A stretch of DNA of 42,261 bases. It comes from Methylophilaceae bacterium. GTDB lineage: Bacteria > Pseudomonadota > Gammaproteobacteria > Burkholderiales > Methylophilaceae. Each line of letters starts with the position of its first letter. The stretch's first letter is position 1. The position numbers and the translations under genes were made by a program. The notes under the pieces are model-generated. The model saw nothing but the letters and a program-made list of their open reading frames with translations, was not told the origin of the DNA and searched no databases. The stretch is taken from the NCBI GenBank assembly GCA_026419515.1, contig JANZZG010000006.1, forward strand, positions 1 to 42,261. Direction: 5' to 3'. This document shows positions 1-9,148 of this stretch, piece by piece.

Positions 1-330
1 GTGGTCGATGCGATCCGCGAGACCCGCGAGCGTGGTGGACGAGTAATGGCGGTGGGCACCACAGCCCTACGCGCCTTGGAAAGCGCGGCGCGCAATGGTG
101 ACCTCATGGCCAGCCGCGGAGAAACCGACCTGTTCATCACGCCGGGGTTTACGTTCCGCGTGGTGGATCGATTGCTGACCAATTTCCATCTGCCGCGCAG
201 CACATTGCTGATGCTGGTGTCGGCTTTCGCCGGCTTGGAAGCCATCCGTCGCGCTTATGCGCATGCCATCGCGCAACGCTATCGCTTTTTCAGCTATGGG
301 GACGCCATGCTGATCGAGCGGGCCAGATGA
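1..330 (+). CDS. queA: QueA C-terminal part (tRNA queuosine synthesis), cut by the window edge
   Basis: C-terminal 109 residues of S-adenosylmethionine:tRNA ribosyltransferase-isomerase, which moves the ribosyl part of SAM onto 7-aminomethyl-7-deazaguanine in tRNA to form epoxyqueuosine. Recognised by the family's C-terminal block: [13 protein letters not shown], then TDLFITPGF, then [19 protein letters not shown], and [10 protein letters not shown] at the end. The gene begins upstream of base 1; the GTG at base 1 is only the first codon in the window, not a claimed start. It ends in TGA at 328-330. Its last 37 bases overlap the end of the convergent glycosyltransferase-like gene, so no terminator fits between them. 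Confidence 0.95.
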   Translation: MVDAIRETRERGGRVMAVGTTALRALESAARNGDLMASRGETDLFITPGFTFRVVDRLLTNFHLPRSTLLMLVSAFAGLEAIRRAYAHAIAQRYRFFSYGDAMLIERAR

Positions 331-1391
331 CCCGCCGCCTGTGCCGTGCCATCCGGGGCCACGGGGCGGGGTTTCGGGCGTGACAGCAGTTCTTGCAGCG
401 CATTCCCCAGCGTGCCGGACGCCAGGGCCTGGCGCTCCAGTTCCAGGCCGCTGCCATGGCGTGACAGCCATTCCACCAGACAAGGCTGCTCCGGCCAGTC
501 GTCCCGGCGGACATACAGCACCGGGATGCCGTTGCAGGCGGCTTCGGTGAAACTGCCATACCCCGGCTTGCAGAGCAGCGCATCACAGCTCGCCAGGATG
601 TCGGTGAAATCCAGCCCGAGTGACTCCAGTGCATGGAAATCCGGCCGCCTCACGCGCCAGTCGGCCTGCACCAGCCAGTGCACACCGGGAAACCTCGGCC
701 AGGCTTCGACCGACAGACGCGTCGCGATGCCTCCCAAGGTGATCAGCACCAGCTTTTCATGGGCAGCGAGTCCCAGGCGACGGTCGATCTCCCGGCGGCG
801 ATCGCGGCCCAACCGGGCGACCGGCCCGACCGGACGCAGATTGGGCAGGCCGGCCATCGCCATGCCCGGTGTTACGCGCAGAAAGACATCCGCCGCGGCA
901 TACGCCTCACGCATCTGATCCAGGATGGGGGCCACCCCAGGCAGGGCTCCGCAATAATGCGCCAGGATATCGGCCCAGTTGAGTGAGCACATCGCGGCGC
1001 TGGGGATCCCGGCCCGCCGTGCCGCGGCAAGCGGTAGATAGGCCACGTTGGACAGCACGAAGTCCGGCCTGAGGGCGGCCATGCGCCGCACCTCGTGCCC
1101 AACCCGGGCGTCCCAGTCGGCATGAAACGCTACATAGGCCTGCAGGCTCTCCTGCACTTTCACGTCCAGTGCCGACGCCATCACCATGCCCAAATCGGTC
1201 GCTTCGGGAATAAGGTGGAAATCACCCGCGATACGGGAACGCAGATGGCGTTCCGGCACCGCCGAACACACCGTCAAGCGCAGATTGCCGAGCATCTCGC
1301 GCAAGCGGTTGAGCACTGGCGCGACCTGGGCCACATGCCCATAGCCGTGCCCGGAGACATACGCCAAGAGATGGGGAACACGCTCACGCAT
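294..1391 (-). CDS. GT-B fold glycosyltransferase-like protein (MurG / arabinokinase N-domain type)
   Basis: A 365-residue protein of two Rossmann-like halves. The N-terminus reads [15 protein letters not shown], the Gly-rich nucleotide-sugar loop seen in MurG-like GT-B proteins and in the N-domain of plant L-arabinokinases. The C-terminal half has [19 protein letters not shown] followed by GIPVLYV, matching the donor-binding E/G-rich region of GT-B enzymes. No signal peptide or membrane segment is visible, so it is probably cytoplasmic. Donor and acceptor cannot be told from sequence. It is divergent from the secreted-protein gene at 1464 and converges on queA with a 37-base overlap. The start at the ATG ending at 1391 has only a weak Shine-Dalgarno sequence. 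Confidence 0.8.
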   Translation of the reverse strand: MRERVPHLLAYVSGHGYGHVAQVAPVLNRLREMLGNLRLTVCSAVPERHLRSRIAGDFHLIPEATDLGMVMASALDVKVQESLQAYVAFHADWDARVGHEVRRMAALRPDFVLSNVAYLPLAAARRAGIPSAAMCSLNWADILAHYCGALPGVAPILDQMREAYAAADVFLRVTPGMAMAGLPNLRPVGPVARLGRDRRREIDRRLGLAAHEKLVLITLGGIATRLSVEAWPRFPGVHWLVQADWRVRRPDFHALESLGLDFTDILASCDALLCKPGYGSFTEAACNGIPVLYVRRDDWPEQPCLVEWLSRHGSGLELERQALASGTLGNALQELLSRPKPRPVAPDGTAQAAGHLARSISMASP

Positions 1392-1399
1392 ACACGGTC

Positions 1400-1427
1400 T
1401 TTACATGGCGTGTCGTTTGCATAGAAT
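1400..1427 (+). promoter_or_regulatory. Putative sigma70 promoter for the secreted protein gene at 1464
   Basis: TTTACA at 1400-1405 and TAGAAT at 1422-1427 are 16 bases apart, each one or two mismatches from consensus. Transcription would start near 1434, giving a leader of about 30 nt before the ATG at 1464. It lies in the 72-base divergent gap with the glycosyltransferase-like gene. Confidence 0.5.
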
Positions 1428-1463
1428 GAGTCGCCCTGCCATTATGACCCTGTTTCACGAATC

Positions 1464-2372
1464 ATGATCACCCAACCACGTCTCATCCTAGCCGTTGCCC
1501 TGCTGTCTTTAGGGACGTCTGTCCAAGCCCCGGCCGCAGTATTGGCCGAAGCCGAGGAGCATCTGAAAATCGTGCTCGCCAAGCCGCCGACCTCCCGCCC
1601 CATGAGCATCGCCTATGTGCCCGATTACAAACGCTATTACGTCGCCGACGGCGGCTTTGGGGCCACCCTGGATGCAACCGGCGGATTGATCCCGTCCAAA
1701 TCCGAGATCCATGTCTATAGTGAGCGCGGAGACTATCTGCAATCGATGCGACTCGGGCTGGACAATCGCTCGCTCTATTTCAACCGCAACACGCAACGGC
1801 TGGAATCGATCACTTTCAACGTGTCGAGCTTTGCTGGGTTTACGCCATATTGCGGAATTTTCGGCCTCAAGCTCAATGAGCAGGGTGATTTGCTACCCGA
1901 AACCCAGGATATCCTCAATTTCAACCCGGCCTTCGGCGATGCCTCTACCGGCCCCAGTTACGACCCCGTCGACAACCGCTACCTGGCCAAGCAGCCCCGC
2001 AGCAACAAAGTGTGGGTCGTCAAGACCGACAAGCGCGAAAAAATCGCGGAAATCGAACTCGACCTCGATGCAGCCGGGGTGCAGCCTGACGCCATCAGCG
2101 ACTATTTCGTGGCCTGGACGGGAATCGCCGGCGAAGAACTGGCGATCTTGGACATCGATCACAAGGCCATCCTGGTGTTCGACGCGCGCGGCAAATTCGT
2201 CGGACGCAGCCAGTTACCCGCCGATATCAAATTGCGCGCCCAGAATCACTACAACGGGTCAGGGTACGCCAATGGCCTGTTTTTCGTCTATAGCGAAACG
2301 GAAGGTCCCTATGGCACCTTGCGTAGCTTCCGCATCTCCGACCAGGCCCCTCGTCCGTCTCAGTTGCGGTAG
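1464..2372 (+). CDS. Secreted protein, probably beta-propeller-like, function unknown
   Basis: A 302-residue protein starting with an N-terminal signal peptide (basic start, hydrophobic stretch to about residue 25, Ala-rich cleavage region). The mature part carries beta-rich repeats of the kind found in NHL or YVTN propellers: YVPDYKRYYVADGG, then SEIHVYSERGDYLQSM, KVWVVKTDKREKIAEIELD, and ELAILDIDHKAILVFDARG. Each repeat ends in a hydrophobic strand plus a turn. No catalytic motif or enzyme family is recognised. It probably acts in the periplasm or is exported. Its last 13 bases overlap the convergent lytic transglycosylase. The start has no clear Shine-Dalgarno sequence. The propeller assignment is inferred from repeat pattern only. 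Confidence 0.75.
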   Translation: MITQPRLILAVALLSLGTSVQAPAAVLAEAEEHLKIVLAKPPTSRPMSIAYVPDYKRYYVADGGFGATLDATGGLIPSKSEIHVYSERGDYLQSMRLGLDNRSLYFNRNTQRLESITFNVSSFAGFTPYCGIFGLKLNEQGDLLPETQDILNFNPAFGDASTGPSYDPVDNRYLAKQPRSNKVWVVKTDKREKIAEIELDLDAAGVQPDAISDYFVAWTGIAGEELAILDIDHKAILVFDARGKFVGRSQLPADIKLRAQNHYNGSGYANGLFFVYSETEGPYGTLRSFRISDQAPRPSQLR

Positions 2373-2941
2373 CTCCAGTAACGCTTCCACGCGCTCACCA
2401 CCATGTTGGGGTATTCGGCCTGGCCCAGGCTGCCGTTGTAGCGTCCCAAGGCACGGAACAGGTCGCCTTTTTCCATGTCCAGATAGTGGCGCAGGATGGT
2501 GCAGCCATAGCGCAGGTTGACCCGCAAGTGGAACAGGTTGTGGTCGGGTGTGCCGATCAGCCGTACCCAGAAGGGCATCACCTGCATGAAGCCACGGGCC
2601 CCGGCAGAAGATACGGCATATTTTCTGAAACCACTCTCCACCTGGATCAGCCCCAATACCAGCTGGGGATCCAAACCGGCACGCGTGGCTTCATAGTGCA
2701 CCGTCTTGAGGAAATCGAGGCGGAATTCCTTGTCCGGGATGCGCTTTTCCAGACGGCGCGACATTTCCGAAAGCCAGGCATGTGCTTCGGCCTCCGACGG
2801 GAAAGCCAGCCGTGGTGCAGCAGTGTCCGCGACCGCTTTCTGCATCACGGCACGCACGCTGGCAGACAGCGGCTCTTCGCGCTGTGCACCACCCTGCGCC
2901 AACGCAGGGATCAATAGCAGGATGAAGAAGATCGCGCGCAT
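2360..2941 (-). CDS. Periplasmic lytic transglycosylase (SLT domain)
   Basis: A 193-residue SLT-type murein lytic transglycosylase that cuts the MurNAc-GlcNAc bond of peptidoglycan to form 1,6-anhydro-MurNAc. A signal peptide covers about residues 1-17. The SLT core runs from about residue 90: [18 protein letters not shown] with catalytic Glu102, then [12 protein letters not shown], and the ALGRYNGS motif near the C-terminus. Its start lies inside the end of proS (31-base overlap), so it is translated from the same mRNA. The proS-transglycosylase pairing is, to my knowledge, common in betaproteobacteria. The N-terminal 80 residues are not assigned to a domain. Confidence 0.88.
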   Translation of the reverse strand: MRAIFFILLLIPALAQGGAQREEPLSASVRAVMQKAVADTAAPRLAFPSEAEAHAWLSEMSRRLEKRIPDKEFRLDFLKTVHYEATRAGLDPQLVLGLIQVESGFRKYAVSSAGARGFMQVMPFWVRLIGTPDHNLFHLRVNLRYGCTILRHYLDMEKGDLFRALGRYNGSLGQAEYPNMVVSAWKRYWSYRN

Positions 2942-4647
2942 GCCAATGATGTTACGAAATTCACGATTTCGTTCAAGGGGATGCGCCTGGCCTCGCTGTC
3001 GCTGCGCGCCTGGTATTCGACCACACCATCTTTCAGACCTCGTTCTCCCACGTTGATCCGGTGGGGGATGCCGATCAGCTCAAGATCGGCGAACATCACG
3101 CCCGGCCGCTCGCCGCGGTCATCCAGCAGCACGTCCACGCCGGCAGCTTCCAGTGCATCGTGCAATTCGAGCGCCGCCGCCCGCACTGCCTCGCTGCGTT
3201 CGAACCCGATGGCGGCGATGGCTACGGTAAACGGTGCCATCGCTGGAGGGAACAAGATACCGCGGGCGTCATGATTTTGCTCGATGGCGGCGGCCACGAT
3301 GCGGGAGACGCCGATCCCATAACACCCCATGATCATGATGCGGGTCTCGCCGTTTTCGTCCAAATAAGTGGCGTTCATCGCGCGCGAATATTTGTCACCC
3401 AACTGGAAGATATGCCCAACCTCGATCCCTCGACAGATTTCCAGCGTGCCCTTGCCGTCCGGGGAAGGGTCACCCGCTACTACGTTGCGAATATCGGCCA
3501 CCCGATCGGGTTCTGGCAGATCGCGCCCCCAGTTGACGCCGGCGAGGTGCAACTTGGGCTTGTTGGCACCACAGACGAAATCGCTCATGGTCGCCACGGT
3601 GCGGTCGGCGATCACGCGAACCTTGCCGCGGTCGAGCCCCACCGGACCGAGAAAACCGGGCGGGCAACCGAATGCCGCACGAATTTCCGCATCGGTGGCG
3701 AAGCGGAACCCCGTCAATCCATCGACCTTGGCGGTCTTCACTTCATTGAGAGTATGGTCGCCACGCACCAGCAACACATGCAACCTGTCATTCGCCATCA
3801 CTGCGATCAGCTTGACGGTCTTCTGCAACGGGATGCCCAGCAGCGCCGCGACTTCTTCGCAAGTGGTCTGGCTGGGGGTGTCAACCTCGCGCAGGGTCTC
3901 GGCAGGCGCCTGGCGTGGTGTGGCGGGAGGTAGCGCCTCCGCCATTTCCACGTTGGCCGCGTAGTCCGAGGTCGGACAAAAGGCGATGGCATCCTCGCCG
4001 GAATCGGCCAGTACATGGAACTCGTGCGAACCGGTGCCACCGATGGCTCCGGTGTCGGCCGCCACTACGCGGAATTTCAGTCCCAACCGCGTGAAGATGC
4101 TGGAGTAAGTGCGATGCATCACCGCGTAGGTTTGCTGCAACGATTCCTGACTGGTGTGAAAGGAATAGGCGTCCTTCATCACGAACTCGCGCGCACGCAT
4201 CACACCGAAGCGCGGCCGGATCTCGTCGCGGAACTTGGTCTGGATCTGGTAGAAATTGACCGGCAACTGCTTGTAGCTTTTGATCTCCTTACGCACGATG
4301 TCGGTGATGACTTCCTCGTGGGTGGGGCCGAAGCAGAAATCCCGCTCGTGGCGGTCCTTGAGCTTGAGCATTTGCGGCCCGAACACATCCCAGCGCCCGG
4401 TTTCCTGCCACAATTCGGCCGGCGTGACGGCCGGCATCAAAAGCTCCAGTGCGCCGGCCTTGTCCATTTCCTCGCGCACGATGGCTTCTACCTTGCGCAA
4501 CACACGCAGCCCCAGCGGCATCCAGCTATAGAGACCCGACCCCAGACGTCTGATCAGGCCAGCCCGCAGCATCAGCTTGTGACTGACCAGTTCGGCCTCG
4601 GCGGGGGCTTCCTTGAGGGGGGAAAGAAAAAACCGGGATGCACGCAT
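2911..4647 (-). CDS. proS: Prolyl-tRNA synthetase
   Basis: A 578-residue class II aminoacyl-tRNA synthetase of the bacterial type with a YbaK-like editing domain inserted in the catalytic domain; it charges tRNA-Pro and hydrolyses Ala-tRNA-Pro. Visible features are the N-terminal [20 protein letters not shown], motif 2 region [21 protein letters not shown], the insert at roughly residues 225-385, motif 3 region [17 protein letters not shown], and the C-terminal anticodon-binding domain. An in-frame extension of 33 codons upstream is rejected because the ATG at 4647 matches the family N-terminus and is preceded by an AGAAGGG Shine-Dalgarno sequence. The lytic transglycosylase overlaps its 3' end. 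Confidence 0.97.
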   Translation of the reverse strand: MRASRFFLSPLKEAPAEAELVSHKLMLRAGLIRRLGSGLYSWMPLGLRVLRKVEAIVREEMDKAGALELLMPAVTPAELWQETGRWDVFGPQMLKLKDRHERDFCFGPTHEEVITDIVRKEIKSYKQLPVNFYQIQTKFRDEIRPRFGVMRAREFVMKDAYSFHTSQESLQQTYAVMHRTYSSIFTRLGLKFRVVAADTGAIGGTGSHEFHVLADSGEDAIAFCPTSDYAANVEMAEALPPATPRQAPAETLREVDTPSQTTCEEVAALLGIPLQKTVKLIAVMANDRLHVLLVRGDHTLNEVKTAKVDGLTGFRFATDAEIRAAFGCPPGFLGPVGLDRGKVRVIADRTVATMSDFVCGANKPKLHLAGVNWGRDLPEPDRVADIRNVVAGDPSPDGKGTLEICRGIEVGHIFQLGDKYSRAMNATYLDENGETRIMIMGCYGIGVSRIVAAAIEQNHDARGILFPPAMAPFTVAIAAIGFERSEAVRAAALELHDALEAAGVDVLLDDRGERPGVMFADLELIGIPHRINVGERGLKDGVVEYQARSDSEARRIPLNEIVNFVTSLACARSSSSCY

Positions 4648-4703
4648 GATTACCCTTCTATGTCCATCAAGGCGCGGAATTCTATAGCAAAACCACCGTT
4701 GCG

Positions 4704-5309
4704 TCAGTGCGCGGAGGAATCGGCGGGACGCCAGCCCCCACTCCACAGCTTGAGCGGTAACACCACTGCCGGTTGGCCGTTGTCATAGAACCAGGAATCG
4801 ACGGCATACCGTTCGCCACTGGCACGTTCTGCGATCACCGCGCTGGAATGGCGGCCGAAAATGAGGAACCCACCGCGAGTGGTAGTATCCAGCACCTGGT
4901 GAAACTTCAACAGACCGTCGTGCTGCATCATGCGCAGGTAGGTGGTGGTGTTGGTGGCCTCGTCGTTGCAGTCGAGCTGGCCGGGCCAGGCGCCATTGCC
5001 GAAGGTACCGGCGCGGTCCCCGGCAGTACCGGTCTTGGGGCCGACGATGCGCTCCAGCAGCCCGATGGCCTGGCTGACCACGGTCCGTTCCTGCTCGGCG
5101 GAGTCCGGCGCCGGATCGAACAGGTCGCGCACTTGCGCCCATTCCTCCGCGCCCAGATGCACCCTTACCACTTCGGCGCAGGTGCCGCCCCAGCAGAAGC
5201 TGAACTGCTGCGGGGCGGGGGTTTCCTTCAGCACGCGGGTCATGGCCTGGGCATCGGCCAGCGCGACCAGCGGAAAAAACAGCAGGAGGCTAAATAACGA
5301 TCGGCGCAT
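4704..5309 (-). CDS. Secreted protein with a possible Cys-His-Asp triad (transglutaminase/papain-like?)
   Basis: A 201-residue protein with a signal peptide ([19 protein letters not shown]). It fits no family I can name with certainty. The second half runs [18 protein letters not shown], then [15 protein letters not shown], then [12 protein letters not shown]: an ordered Cys114, His154, Asp171, each in a conserved-looking block. This spacing is what bacterial transglutaminase-like or papain-like cysteine peptidases show. Cys39 and Cys44 could form a disulfide. The ATG ending at 5309 is chosen because the signal peptide follows directly; an upstream in-frame ATG would put 20 polar residues before it. 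It overlaps the TPM-domain gene upstream by 20 bases, so both belong to one operon. Activity is inference. Confidence 0.75.
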   Translation of the reverse strand: MRRSLFSLLLFFPLVALADAQAMTRVLKETPAPQQFSFCWGGTCAEVVRVHLGAEEWAQVRDLFDPAPDSAEQERTVVSQAIGLLERIVGPKTGTAGDRAGTFGNGAWPGQLDCNDEATNTTTYLRMMQHDGLLKFHQVLDTTTRGGFLIFGRHSSAVIAERASGERYAVDSWFYDNGQPAVVLPLKLWSGGWRPADSSAH

Positions 5310-5787
5310 CAGGCAGCTCGTTGGCATTCGGTTGACGTCCGGCCGGGAAGTGCTCGGCCAACAGCGCACTGATGCGGGCGATGCCGGTCAGCACGCCCTG
5401 CTCGAAGCGGCCGGCGCGGAATTCGGCCTCCATCTCGCGACAGATGTTTTCCCAGACGGCCGTGCCAACACGGGCATGGATACCGCGGTCGGCCACGATC
5501 TCCACATCACGCTCGGCGAGCAGCAGGTAGATCAGCACGCCGGAATTGTACTCGGTATCCCACACGCGCAACTGCGAGAACACTTCGATGGCCCGTGCGC
5601 GGGCCGTGACGCCGTGCCAGAGGTCATCCCAATTTAGTCCGGCTTCGACGACGAAGCGCAGCTCGCCCAGATGCGCAGATTCGCTCGCGGCAATCGCGGA
5701 TTCGATTCTCGCCAAGGCGTCACGGGGAAAGTGTCTGCGCACCTGCCATGGCCCGCTCAACAGGTTGCGCAAAATCCGCATCACCAT
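5290..5787 (-). CDS. TPM-domain protein (short, cytoplasmic-type)
   Basis: A 165-residue protein with one TPM domain (Pfam TPM_phosphatase, as in plant thylakoid TLP18.3 and bacterial YgcG). Recognisable blocks are HLGELRFVVEAGLNWDDLW, SQLRVWDTEYNSGVLIYLLL, and ERDVEIVADRGIHARVG, which correspond to the E-x-R-x-V, N-G-V-L and I-x-x-D-R-G family patterns. No signal peptide is seen, unlike its upstream paralogue. Two starts are possible: ATG ending at 5787, with GGAGG 12 bases upstream, or ATG ending at 5781, which overlaps the preceding stop as TGATG. The first is used here. The next gene begins inside its 3' end. Confidence 0.85.
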   Translation of the reverse strand: MVMRILRNLLSGPWQVRRHFPRDALARIESAIAASESAHLGELRFVVEAGLNWDDLWHGVTARARAIEVFSQLRVWDTEYNSGVLIYLLLAERDVEIVADRGIHARVGTAVWENICREMEAEFRAGRFEQGVLTGIARISALLAEHFPAGRQPNANELPDAPIVI

Positions 5788-6602
5788 CGTCCCGAAGCGC
5801 CTCCACCGCCGAATCCGCCGCCTCCCCCGGCGAAACCGCCCCCGCCGCTGCCGAATCCGCCGCCACCCAGACTTCCGCCACCGATGCCGCCTCTCCATCC
5901 GCCCAACGTCAAGAGAAATGCGAACAGGCCCAGAAACAGCGCAAACACCAGTCCAGCCCCCAACAGCCAGGCCAGGAAACCGACCAGACCGCCGGTAGCC
6001 ACGCCGCCGACAAAACTGCCCAGCACGGCACGCAATATGCCGCCGAGGATCACGGCGAGAAAAAATACCAAAGGGAAATAGCGTTCGATTGCGTCCGGGG
6101 AACGCGCGCGCGTGGGCCCGGGCAAGGGTTCGCCACTGACCACGGCGATGATCCGGTCCACCCCGGTCTCGATCCCGCCGGCATAGTCGCCTTGCTTGAA
6201 ACGGGGCACGATGGATTCCTCGATGATGCGCTTGGCGGTGGCGTCGTTGAGGACACCTTCCAGGCCGTAGCCGACCTCGATGCGCAACTGGCGGTCGTTC
6301 TTCGCCACCAGCAGCAGCACGCCATCGTCCACACCCTTGCGGCCCAGCTTCCACTGTTCCACCACGCGGATGGAATACTGCTCGATGGTTTCGGGCTGGG
6401 TGGTCGGAACCACCAGCACGGCGATCTGGCTGCCCTTGTGGCGCTCGAACGCTGCGAGCTTGGCTTCCAGTGCGGCTTGCTGGGCCGCCGTCAGGGTGCC
6501 GGTGAGATCGGTGACGCGCGCGGCCAGCGGCGGCACCTCCACTTCTGCCCGCCCCAGCACCGGTAACAAGCAAAGCCCGAGGATCGCCAGCCAGCGCATC
6601 AT
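5781..6602 (-). CDS. Membrane-anchored TPM-domain protein, YgcG family
   Basis: A 273-residue envelope protein: signal peptide at 1-19, an extracytoplasmic TPM domain at about 25-150 (VTDLTGTLTAAQ, GSQIAVLVVPTTQPETIE, KGVDDGVLLLVAKNDRQLRI), two hydrophobic segments at about 175-230, and a tail of almost pure glycine (GGGGFGSGGGGFAGGGG pattern) ending GASGRW. This architecture is typical of the YgcG family, usually found next to LemA, as it is here. TPM proteins have been linked to acid phosphatase activity and photosystem repair in plants; the bacterial role is not well established. It lies 18 bases downstream of lemA and is followed by the second TPM gene with overlapping start and stop. Confidence 0.92.
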   Translation of the reverse strand: MMRWLAILGLCLLPVLGRAEVEVPPLAARVTDLTGTLTAAQQAALEAKLAAFERHKGSQIAVLVVPTTQPETIEQYSIRVVEQWKLGRKGVDDGVLLLVAKNDRQLRIEVGYGLEGVLNDATAKRIIEESIVPRFKQGDYAGGIETGVDRIIAVVSGEPLPGPTRARSPDAIERYFPLVFFLAVILGGILRAVLGSFVGGVATGGLVGFLAWLLGAGLVFALFLGLFAFLLTLGGWRGGIGGGSLGGGGFGSGGGGFAGGGGGFGGGGASGRW

Positions 6603-6620
6603 GCCGCCCCGACCGTGGTC

Positions 6621-7211
6621 CTAGTTGCCGAAATCCACCTTGGGCGGGGTGGAGATCGCCTTCTCGTTCTCCACCGTGAAAGTGGGCTTGGTTTTGTAGC
6701 CGAACAGCATCGCCGTCAGGTTGGTGGGGAAGGAGCGCACCGTGATGTTGTACTCTTTCACGGCCTGGATGTAACGGTTGCGCGCGACCGTGATGCGGTT
6801 TTCGGTACCTTCCAGCTGCGCCTGCAGATCACGGAAATTGGCATCGGCCTTGAGCTGAGGATAATTTTCCGCCACCACCAGCAGGCGCGACAGCGCCGAG
6901 GTCAGTTCCCCCTGGGCGGCCTGGAACCGGGCAAAGGCCTGTTCGTCATTGACCAGTTCGGGCGTGACCTGGATGCCGCCCACTTTGGCGCGGGAGGCCG
7001 TGACTGCTTCCAGCACCTCCTTCTCGTGAATGGCATAGCCCTTGACCGTATTGACCAGATTGGGTACCAGATCGGCGCGGCGCTGATACTGGTTGACCAC
7101 TTCCGCCCAACTGGCATTGATCTGCTCGTCTTGCGCTTGCAAGGTGTTGTAACCGCACCCACTCAAGGCAAGCGTGGATACCAACAGGAACATCATCAGA
7201 AGTTTGCGCAT
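6621..7211 (-). CDS. lemA: LemA family lipoprotein
   Basis: A 196-residue LemA-family protein. The N-terminus MRKLLMMFLLVSTLALSGCG contains a lipobox (LSGC), so the mature protein should be lipidated at Cys19 and anchored to a membrane. The LemA core follows: NASWAEVVNQYQRRADLVPNL, the predicted coiled coil, and VKEYNITVRSFPTNLTAMLFG near the C-terminus. LemA proteins have an alpha-helical bundle fold and no proven enzyme activity. It is the first gene of the four-gene set lemA, TPM, TPM, secreted Cys/His/Asp protein. Only 33 bases separate it from the uracil-DNA glycosylase gene upstream, so the promoter may lie within that gene. Confidence 0.93.
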   Translation of the reverse strand: MRKLLMMFLLVSTLALSGCGYNTLQAQDEQINASWAEVVNQYQRRADLVPNLVNTVKGYAIHEKEVLEAVTASRAKVGGIQVTPELVNDEQAFARFQAAQGELTSALSRLLVVAENYPQLKADANFRDLQAQLEGTENRITVARNRYIQAVKEYNITVRSFPTNLTAMLFGYKTKPTFTVENEKAISTPPKVDFGN

Positions 7212-7244
7212 CTATCGATCCCTTTCACGCAATGAAACCTTTTC

Positions 7245-7967
7245 TCAAGATGGGGACACCCTACCGGATTGCAACTGGCGCATGGTGGCGCGGGCAAAGC
7301 ACAGATCCTCCCATGCCTTGGCCTTGTCCATCATGTTGCGCAGCAGGTAGGCGGGATGGTAGGTGACGATCACCGGTACGCCATGATAATCATGCAGTCT
7401 GCCACGCAAAGCCGAGATCGGGGCGTCGGTATCCAGCAGTGACTGTGCGGCAAACCTGCCCAATGCCACGATCAGCTTGGGCTGGATCAACTCGATCTGG
7501 CGCTTTAGGAAAGGATCGCATTTAGCCACCTCCTCCCCATGCGGATCGCGGTTTTGCGGTGGACGGCACTTCAGCACGTTGGCAATGTAGACGTTGTCGC
7601 CGCGCCTGAGCTGGATCGCCGCCAGCATGTTATCCAGCAGCTGTCCGGCCTGGCCGACGAAGGGCTCGCCGCGCTTGTCTTCTTCCGCGCCCGGCGCTTC
7701 CCCCACGAACAGCCAATCGGCATGTTCATCGCCCACACCGAACACGGTCTGGGTGCGGGTCTGTGCCAGAGAGCAGGCCTGGCAGGCAGCCACCGCCTGC
7801 TTCAGCTCTGCCCAGCCTAGGCCGGCCATCGGCAGCGGTCGTTGTGGCGGAGACGATTCCTGGGCGTGGACCGGCTGTGATGCCATCTCGGGCCGCAGAG
7901 GCTGACGCAGGCGCCATACTGGCCACAATCCCAACTCACGTAGCACATCTCCGCGATTCAGGCTCAT
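7245..7967 (-). CDS. Uracil-DNA glycosylase, family 4 (iron-sulfur)
   Basis: A 240-residue family-4 uracil-DNA glycosylase that removes uracil from DNA in base excision repair. The first 45 or so residues are variable and Pro-rich. The catalytic domain has ACQACSLAQTRTQTVFGVG (first two cluster cysteines), motif A GEAPGAEEDKRGEPFVGQAG, KCRPPQNRDP and KCDPFLKRQI (further cluster cysteines), and motif B HPAYLLR. The cysteine arrangement supports a [4Fe-4S] cluster. It is followed by neither gap nor promoter: the rimI stop overlaps its start by 4 bases (ATGA type), giving a tsaB-rimI-udg transcription unit. Confidence 0.93.
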   Translation of the reverse strand: MSLNRGDVLRELGLWPVWRLRQPLRPEMASQPVHAQESSPPQRPLPMAGLGWAELKQAVAACQACSLAQTRTQTVFGVGDEHADWLFVGEAPGAEEDKRGEPFVGQAGQLLDNMLAAIQLRRGDNVYIANVLKCRPPQNRDPHGEEVAKCDPFLKRQIELIQPKLIVALGRFAAQSLLDTDAPISALRGRLHDYHGVPVIVTYHPAYLLRNMMDKAKAWEDLCFARATMRQLQSGRVSPS

Positions 7968-8425
7968 AATACCAGCCCCATGAGGATGGCGTCCTCCCGC
8001 CCTTGTGCGGCGGGGTAGTAACCTTTACGGATGGAGAATTCGTTGAACCCCATTTTTTCGTAGAGAGCCCGCGCCGCATGGTTGGAGGGACGCACCTCGA
8101 GAAACATGGTCTGTGCCCCGTGGCCACGTGCAACCTCGATGACATGTCGCAACAAATCAGACCCCAACCCCTGCCCTTGATATTCACGGGCGATACTCAG
8201 ATTGAGCAAATGCGCTTCGTCCAATACCGTCATCAGCACCGCGTAGCCAATCAACGCGCCTTCGACCTCACCCACCCAGCAGCTATATCCAGCCCTGAGC
8301 GCATCGGCGAAGTTGCCGCGTGTCCAGGGATGAGAATATATCCGCGGTTCGATCCCCATGATGGCGTCCAGATCGGACTCCTGCATGGGACGGTAGGAAA
8401 CAGTGAACTTCAGCCGGGTGTCCAT
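7964..8425 (-). CDS. rimI: Ribosomal protein S18 alanine N-acetyltransferase
   Basis: A 153-residue GNAT acetyltransferase expected to acetylate the N-terminal alanine of ribosomal protein S18. The acetyl-CoA binding motif is LSIAREYQGQGLGSDLL (R/Q-x-x-G-x-G/A), followed by LEVRPSNHAARALYEKMGF, the RimI signature with its conserved Asn and Tyr. An FSIRKGYYP stretch ends the domain. It starts inside the 3' end of tsaB (16-base overlap) and ends overlapping the glycosylase start, so it is almost certainly translationally coupled to both. The tsaB-rimI neighbourhood supports RimI over a generic GNAT protein. Confidence 0.92.
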   Translation of the reverse strand: MDTRLKFTVSYRPMQESDLDAIMGIEPRIYSHPWTRGNFADALRAGYSCWVGEVEGALIGYAVLMTVLDEAHLLNLSIAREYQGQGLGSDLLRHVIEVARGHGAQTMFLEVRPSNHAARALYEKMGFNEFSIRKGYYPAAQGREDAILMGLVL

Positions 8426-9102
8426 CGCGTCTCTCGTTCCCGTAGAGTCAATGCCACCTTGTTACGAACGTAGACCGGCGCGGCATCCCGTGCAGAACGG
8501 CCTTCGCCCCGCTCGAACAATGGCACGGCCAAGGCCACCATGGCCTGTGCATGCGGAAAAATCCGTGGCTGCACGCTGGCGATCTGGTCGCGGTAGCAGG
8601 CTTGCAAGGTACTGCCATGAGCCGCCCAACCACTGCCGACCCCACACCAGCCTTCACCTGCTACCGGAGGCACCCGCTCCGGCACATACAGCCCAGGCGC
8701 ATGGATCTCGTCCCAACCCCCTTCACAGCGCACATAAGCCGCATGATAGACCTCGCCCATACGGGCATCGAGGCAAGCAATCGCTTTGTCTGCACCACTG
8801 GCTTCCGCCAACGCCAACAACGTACCAATGCCCACTACCGGCAAACCAGTCCCGTAGGCCAGTCCCTGTGCCACCCCGCATGCGATGCGCAAACCAGTGA
8901 AGGATCCCGGCCCGGCGCCGAACGCAATACCGTCGAGCGCCCGGAGTTCCAATCCCGTCTCGCCCAGCAGCTTTGCCAACGCCGGCAGGATCAGGCTGGA
9001 ATGTGCTTGCCCCGCCCATTGCGCATGCGCTGTCACGACGCCCTCACACCAAAGCGCGAGAGACAAATATTCGGTGGAAGTATCGAATGCCAGGATTTTC
9101 AT
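8410..9102 (-). CDS. tsaB: TsaB, component of the tRNA t6A synthesis complex
   Basis: A 230-residue ASKHA-fold protein, partner of TsaD and TsaE in making threonylcarbamoyladenosine at tRNA position 37. The start MKILAFDTSTEYLSLAL is the family N-terminus; the in-frame extension upstream is rejected on that basis. Then come HSSLILPALAKLL and the block IAFGAGPGSFTGLRIACGVAQGLA, both diagnostic of TsaB, and ARMGEVYHAAY. TsaB is a pseudoenzyme scaffold and lacks the metal ligands of TsaD. It is the first gene of the tsaB-rimI-udg set, with a 46-base gap to the amidotransferase gene upstream. Confidence 0.94.
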   Translation of the reverse strand: MKILAFDTSTEYLSLALWCEGVVTAHAQWAGQAHSSLILPALAKLLGETGLELRALDGIAFGAGPGSFTGLRIACGVAQGLAYGTGLPVVGIGTLLALAEASGADKAIACLDARMGEVYHAAYVRCEGGWDEIHAPGLYVPERVPPVAGEGWCGVGSGWAAHGSTLQACYRDQIASVQPRIFPHAQAMVALAVPLFERGEGRSARDAAPVYVRNKVALTLRERETRWTPG

Positions 9103-9148
9103 ACAATCTTCATTCCGACCAGTACGTGCATGTGTCCATTCCAACCGG

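Noticed and set aside
3061-3933. A 290-codon frame on the plus strand within proS
   Set aside because: It is antisense to a clearly recognised prolyl-tRNA synthetase and shows no family motif.
5788-6573. A long Arg/Gly-rich frame upstream of the short TPM gene
   Set aside because: It is the shifted reading of the glycine-rich YgcG-type gene on the same strand; only the TPM part after 5787 matches a protein family.
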